Origin: Phycisphaeraceae bacterium
GTDB taxonomy: Bacteria; Planctomycetota; Phycisphaerae; Phycisphaerales; UBA1924
Direction of reading: 5' to 3'
Assembly (NCBI GenBank): GCA_019636515.1
Contig: JAHBXI010000004.1
Span: 430,653 to 494,652 of the forward strand
DNA: 64,000 nucleotides
The translations under genes and the position numbers were made by a program. The notes below the pieces were generated by a model, which worked only from the letters and a program-made list of their open reading frames with translations, ran no database searches and was not told the DNA's origin. Shown here one piece after another: positions 60,425-64,000 of the stretch (positions within the stretch are counted from its first letter, which is position 1; every line of letters begins with the position of its first letter).

Positions 60425-61405
60425 ATGTCCGAGATGATTGCGTATCGCCTGCGCCGATCGATCATTTTTGTCTTGGGCGGGTTGGCGGTTTCGGTGGCCT
60501 CGACCGCGAGCGCGGGGCACTACGACGTGACCCACACCTTTGATTTCAAGGTCAAGAACAAGCCAAACCGGGTCTGGCAAGGGGAGTGGAGAGGCGAGGT
60601 TGACACGTGGGCGAAAGACATCGACGAGGGTCCGGTGGTTGATCACACGTTTGGGACTTTGAACTGGCCGCCGGCCGCGACGGACAGGATCGACGCCAAG
60701 TCCGTGGTTTCCGATTGCATGGCGGAGGCCCACGCGAAGGTTGATGCGGGCGGGGACGGGAAAGGCTCCCATCGGATCTGGGGGGATGCCGTCCTCACCG
60801 GACCCAAGCCGGTCAACGCGAAGGCGATGTCCCTGTCGAAGATCTACAAGCGCACGGGCACGGTCGATGGGCGGGGTAGAGTCCGTTTCGGTGGGTGGGC
60901 ATTGGTCGATAGCCTCAAGGGAAAAACCAGAGCACGCGACCCGCTTTCGTTCGAGGTGGTAAACCTCGATACCGGGGAAACGATGTCCTCGACGCCGTGG
61001 GATGTGGCGACGGAAGTTGAGCCCGGGAGCGGTATCGCGTGGGCGGATGACCTGCTCAGTCTCAGCGGCTTGTCCGGGGGGTTCTCGCTGCAACTTGGCG
61101 GGCCGTTCATCACGTCGGCGGGCGGCTCGGTCCTGATTCGCTTTGTCGATGGGGAAGTTGTTGAATCGTTTGCCGACGGGATTTTCGCGGGAATTCTGCC
61201 GGATGTGGGGACCCTGATCGGGGGCGGCCTGCAGATTGGCCTGTTGAACGAGTACGACATCGACTTTGACTTTGGAGAGCAGAACATCAACGGGTACGAG
61301 ATGAGCATCGGGATAGAGTCCGACGCCGAGACGGAGGTGCCGGCGCCCTCCCCGGCCGTGCTCCTGGTGATGGGGGTGGTCGCCGGAACCCGTCGCCGTC
61401 GCTGA
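60425..61405 (+). CDS. Secreted protein with PEP-CTERM-like C-terminal sorting signal
   Basis: 326 aa from ATG 60425 (MSEMIAYRLRRSIIF), with AGGAG 8 nt upstream; the GTG at 60416 would overlap that site. A signal peptide ends near SVASTASAG. The mature domain is beta-rich, with no catalytic motif. The C-terminus is a Val-Pro-x-Pro-Ser motif, a hydrophobic helix and four Arg (VPAPSPAVLLVMGVVAG then TRRRR), the typical tripartite exosortase-type signal. Proteins of this type are usually surface-attached or released by an exosortase; none is in the window. A terminator follows the stop codon. Confidence 0.82.
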   Translation: MSEMIAYRLRRSIIFVLGGLAVSVASTASAGHYDVTHTFDFKVKNKPNRVWQGEWRGEVDTWAKDIDEGPVVDHTFGTLNWPPAATDRIDAKSVVSDCMAEAHAKVDAGGDGKGSHRIWGDAVLTGPKPVNAKAMSLSKIYKRTGTVDGRGRVRFGGWALVDSLKGKTRARDPLSFEVVNLDTGETMSSTPWDVATEVEPGSGIAWADDLLSLSGLSGGFSLQLGGPFITSAGGSVLIRFVDGEVVESFADGIFAGILPDVGTLIGGGLQIGLLNEYDIDFDFGEQNINGYEMSIGIESDAETEVPAPSPAVLLVMGVVAGTRRRR

Positions 61406-61444
61406 CTTGGCATGCTTCCCGTGCGCGTGCTTGACGCGTCTTTT

Positions 61445-61478
61445 CCACGCCGCCGGCACCGGGCGGCGTTTTTCGTGG
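61445..61478 (+). terminator. Intrinsic terminator of the PEP-CTERM-like gene
   Basis: CGCCGCC (61448-61454) pairs with GGCGGCG (61462-61468), with flanking CCACG/CGTGG (61445-61449, 61474-61478), then five T (61469-61473). It lies 40 bp after the stop codon. Confidence 0.85.
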
Positions 61479-61540
61479 CGTGAGTCGTGCTTCAAGGGCG
61501 CGCGTCGGGGTGGTCAGCGGGTATGCTCGGGCCGCTTGCC

Positions 61541-64000
61541 ATGGAGCCTTTCATGCCGATATCCGCCGTGTTGTTTGTTCTTGCGTCCGCGCTCTTGTCG
61601 GGGATGGCGGGGATAGGGTCCGCGCGGTGTTCCGCGGTGGGCGGGTCGCTTGCGGCGCTTTCGCCGATACCGCCGCGGTCGATCACGTTCACGGGCGGCT
61701 TCTGGAAGCAGCGCCAGGATGCGAACCGTGCCGGGACGGTGTGGGCGAACATCGAGCAGTGCGAGCGGACGGGACGTCTTGGAAACTTTGACGAGGCGGC
61801 CCGCGTGCTGGCGGGTGGCTCCGGGGGGACGTACCGGGGCCTGGTGTTCAACGACTCGGATGTGTACAAGGTGATCGAGGGGGCGGCGTACATCCTGGCC
61901 TCGGTGGACGATCGGCGTCTGCGTGAGACGTGCGACGGGATCGTCGGGCGGATCGTCGCGGCGCAGCACGCCGACGGGTACCTCAACACGCACTTTACGG
62001 TCAAGGCTCCTGAACGGCGTTGGAGTGCGATCGAGCACGACCACGAGTTGTACTGCGGCGGCCACCTGATCGAAGCGGGCATCGCGTACTTCGAGGCGAC
62101 CGGAGACCGGCGGCTGCTCGACGCGGGGATCCGGTTCGCGGATCTTGTGGATTCGATCTTCGGTCCCGGGAAGCGCCATGCGGTGCCCGGGCACCAGGAG
62201 ATCGAGGTCGCGCTGATCAGGCTGTGGCGGGTGACGGGGGACGATCGGTACCTGGCGCTGGCGAGGTATTTTCTTGATGCGCGTGGACACACTTCCGGGC
62301 GAGGTTCGACGGGTGAGTACTCCCAGGACCACCTTCCCGTGCGAGAGCAGGACCAGGTGGTTGGCCACGCGGTGCGGGCGGTGTACATGTGGATGGCGGT
62401 GGCGGACCTGCTGGGGATCGTCCCCGATGAGGGGTACCGCCGGGCGATGGACGACGTCTGGCACGACCTGACCAATCGCAAGACCTACGTGACCGGGGGA
62501 ATCGGCCCCAGCGCGCACAACGAAGGTTTTACGACGCCCTACGACCTGCCCAACGACACCGCGTACGCCGAGACGTGCGCGGGGATCGGGTCGGTGATGT
62601 GGAACGACCGTCTCGGGCGGCTGTACGCCGACGGTTCGTATTACGACGCGGCGGAGCGTGCGCTCTACAACGGCGTGCTCTCGGGGGTCTCCCTGGGCGG
62701 GGAGCGGTTTTTCTACGTAAACCCGCTGCTGAGCCGCGGGAATCACCAGCGCCGGGACTGGTACGAGTGCGCGTGCTGCCCGCCCAACATCCTGCGCCTG
62801 GTCGCGAACGCCGGGACCATGTTTTACTCCGTGGCAAAGGCACAGGATCCCGGCTCCGCCTCCGCAGGCAGTGGTGTTCGCGACCAGGTCCGGGTCAATC
62901 TGTACAACGAATCGGTGGCTCGGTTCGAGGGGATCGGGTCGGGGAACGGTGATCCCGGGCGGCGAATCACCATCACGCAGACCACCGAGTATCCGTGGGA
63001 TGGCCGCGTCGCGCTGGCGGTTTCGGTGGGCGCCGGTGAGGAGGCGGTTCCCGCGGAGTTCGATCTTTTCGTGCGAGTTCCGGGGTGGGCGGGGCGTGTG
63101 TCGGTCACGGTCAACGGCCGATCCGTCGAGCCCGCCGTGACGCGAGGCTACGCGCTGGTCGGCTCGGCCTGGAGGGACGGCGACCGGGTTGAACTGGATT
63201 TTCCGATGGAAATCGAGCGGGTTCGATCCAACCCGCTGGTGAAGTCCAACGCCGGGCTGGTGGCGCTGCGGAGGGGGCCGATGGTGTACGCCGTGGAGAG
63301 CGTGGACAACGAGGCCGACGTGCTCTCTCTGGCGGTGCCGCCCGGCGAATCGCTCGCGGCGCGGTGGCGGGCCGACCTGCTCGGCGGGGTCATGGTGATC
63401 GAAGGCAATGGGCTGGTGCCCGATGGAGAGCACGGCGCGGGGTCTGGCGGGCACGGTCCCTGGGGGTGGGAGTTGTACCGTGCAGCGCCGAAGGTGCGAC
63501 GGGCCGCGTTTACCGCGATCCCCTACTTCGCATGGAGCAACCGTGGTCCTTCGACGATGGCGGTGTGGCTTCCCGAGAGCGTGGGGATCGCGGACGAGGG
63601 TCCTTCCGGGACCTATCGCTTCAGCGCTTCGTACCACTGGCCGGCCGATCGTCCGGGGAGCATGCGCGAAGGGGCCGAGCCGACTTCATCGGGGGACCAT
63701 GAGATCCCCCGGTTGACGTTCTGGCCGCGGAAAGGGACGGACGAGTGGGTGGCGATCGAGTTCGACCGTCCGCGGGTCGTGTCGGGGGTCGAGGTGTACT
63801 GGTTTGACGACACGGGACGCGGCGGGTGCCGCCTGCCCGAATCGTGGAGGGTGTCTGTCCGTTCGGGCGGGGAGTGGGTCGCGATCGGATCGGGGTCCGG
63901 GTTCCCGGTGGTTCGCGACGGGTACAGCGTGTCGTCGTTCCCGGCGGTCCGCGCGGAGGCGGTGCGGGTGGAGGTCCGGCTCGTGGAGGGGGGGTCGGGC
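61541..64000 (+). CDS. GH127-family beta-L-arabinofuranosidase-like protein (3' end outside window)
   Basis: At least 820 aa, open to the right edge. It has a signal peptide (MEPFMPISAVLFVLASALLS); a second ATG at 61553 is also possible. The catalytic alpha/alpha-toroid domain is well preserved: GFWKQRQDANRAGT, VYKVIEGAAYIL, HADGYLNTHFTV, HELYCGGHLIEAGIAYFEAT, REQDQVVGHAVRAVYMWM, NDTAYAETCAGIG (Glu and Cys of the zinc site) and DWYECACCPPNILRLVA (nucleophilic Cys region). These enzymes remove terminal beta-L-arabinofuranose from plant or algal glycans. The C-terminal part adds a beta-sandwich with VEVYWFDDTGRGGCRLP. The weak TATGCT at 61522-61527 could be a -10. Confidence 0.92.
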   Translation, partial: MEPFMPISAVLFVLASALLSGMAGIGSARCSAVGGSLAALSPIPPRSITFTGGFWKQRQDANRAGTVWANIEQCERTGRLGNFDEAARVLAGGSGGTYRGLVFNDSDVYKVIEGAAYILASVDDRRLRETCDGIVGRIVAAQHADGYLNTHFTVKAPERRWSAIEHDHELYCGGHLIEAGIAYFEATGDRRLLDAGIRFADLVDSIFGPGKRHAVPGHQEIEVALIRLWRVTGDDRYLALARYFLDARGHTSGRGSTGEYSQDHLPVREQDQVVGHAVRAVYMWMAVADLLGIVPDEGYRRAMDDVWHDLTNRKTYVTGGIGPSAHNEGFTTPYDLPNDTAYAETCAGIGSVMWNDRLGRLYADGSYYDAAERALYNGVLSGVSLGGERFFYVNPLLSRGNHQRRDWYECACCPPNILRLVANAGTMFYSVAKAQDPGSASAGSGVRDQVRVNLYNESVARFEGIGSGNGDPGRRITITQTTEYPWDGRVALAVSVGAGEEAVPAEFDLFVRVPGWAGRVSVTVNGRSVEPAVTRGYALVGSAWRDGDRVELDFPMEIERVRSNPLVKSNAGLVALRRGPMVYAVESVDNEADVLSLAVPPGESLAARWRADLLGGVMVIEGNGLVPDGEHGAGSGGHGPWGWELYRAAPKVRRAAFTAIPYFAWSNRGPSTMAVWLPESVGIADEGPSGTYRFSASYHWPADRPGSMREGAEPTSSGDHEIPRLTFWPRKGTDEWVAIEFDRPRVVSGVEVYWFDDTGRGGCRLPESWRVSVRSGGEWVAIGSGSGFPVVRDGYSVSSFPAVRAEAVRVEVRLVEGGSG

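Noticed and set aside
61514..63637. 707-codon minus frame opposite the GH127 gene
   Set aside because: Arg/Pro/His-rich shadow; the plus frame holds all GH127 motifs.
1..64000. tRNA, rRNA, insertion sequences, integrases and prophage genes
   Set aside because: I looked for them and saw no cloverleaf ends, transposase motifs (DDE, HUH), terminal inverted repeats or phage structural proteins.

Overview
The window is about 64 kb of high-GC bacterial DNA carrying roughly 47 protein genes and no rRNA or tRNA gene that I can see. Several features point to a planctomycete, most likely of the Phycisphaerae type: a membrane protein ending in a CPxCGY...RCPECG zinc ribbon, a prepilin-like H-X-G-domain protein, a secreted protein with a PEP-CTERM-like tail, a Rho factor with a long Gly-rich N-terminal extension, and cell-wall genes split over two clusters. 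This assignment is inference from gene content; no marker RNA gene is present to confirm it.

Layout. 0-4 kb: the 5' part of a very large AsmA-like protein running off the left edge. 4-9.5 kb: radA, a small HTH protein, a secreted phytase-like esterase, a protein of unknown function and a GT2 glycosyltransferase. 9.6-13.1 kb: a substrate-binding/OmpA fusion, a coiled-coil membrane protein and a zinc-ribbon membrane protein. 13.2-13.5 kb: a probable free-standing structured RNA with its own promoter and intrinsic terminator. 13.6-15.1 kb: a MATE exporter. 15.5-18.5 kb: a three-gene cassette (anchored exported protein, 10-cysteine secreted protein, MauE-like/prepilin fusion). 18.6-25.2 kb: gmd, a CorC/HlyC-type protein, rho, and a PIN/TRAM membrane protein. 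25.2-29.5 kb: murE-murF-mraY. 29.7-34.9 kb: lexA with an unusually long promoter region, dprA, a lipoprotein, and a SpoIID-like protein. 35-46.5 kb: queA, a methyltransferase, an atypical Fur protein, two polytopic glycosyltransferase-like proteins, a Nif3-like protein, greA, a bPH2-CoaE fusion, hpt and ppa. 46.6-51.7 kb: asnB, pgi and kbl. 51.7-57.4 kb: murC-murB-ddl-ftsQ-like plus a membrane protein. 57.4-64 kb: a metallo-beta-lactamase-like protein lacking its metal ligands, a lipoprotein, an orphan CoA-transferase beta subunit, a PEP-CTERM-like protein, and the start of a GH127 glycosidase.

How it fits together. Most of the window is chromosomal housekeeping: peptidoglycan precursor synthesis (MurE, MurF, MraY, MurC, MurB, Ddl), DNA repair and uptake (RadA, LexA, DprA), transcription (Rho, GreA, Fur), central metabolism (Pgi, Kbl, Hpt, Ppa, CoaE) and surface polysaccharide (Gmd, AsnB, glycosyltransferases). 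I see no insertion sequence, phage, CRISPR array or other clear mobile element. The least explained parts are the 13.2-13.5 kb RNA, the 15.5-18.5 kb cysteine-rich/MauE/prepilin cassette, and the 1.1 kb upstream of lexA.

Two window-wide patterns stand out. At least nine genes have a TAnnnT hexamer ending 6-8 nt before the start codon in place of a ribosome binding site, which suggests leaderless transcripts. Base composition also changes polarity: the + strand is C-rich over roughly the left half and G-rich on the right, whichever way the genes point.
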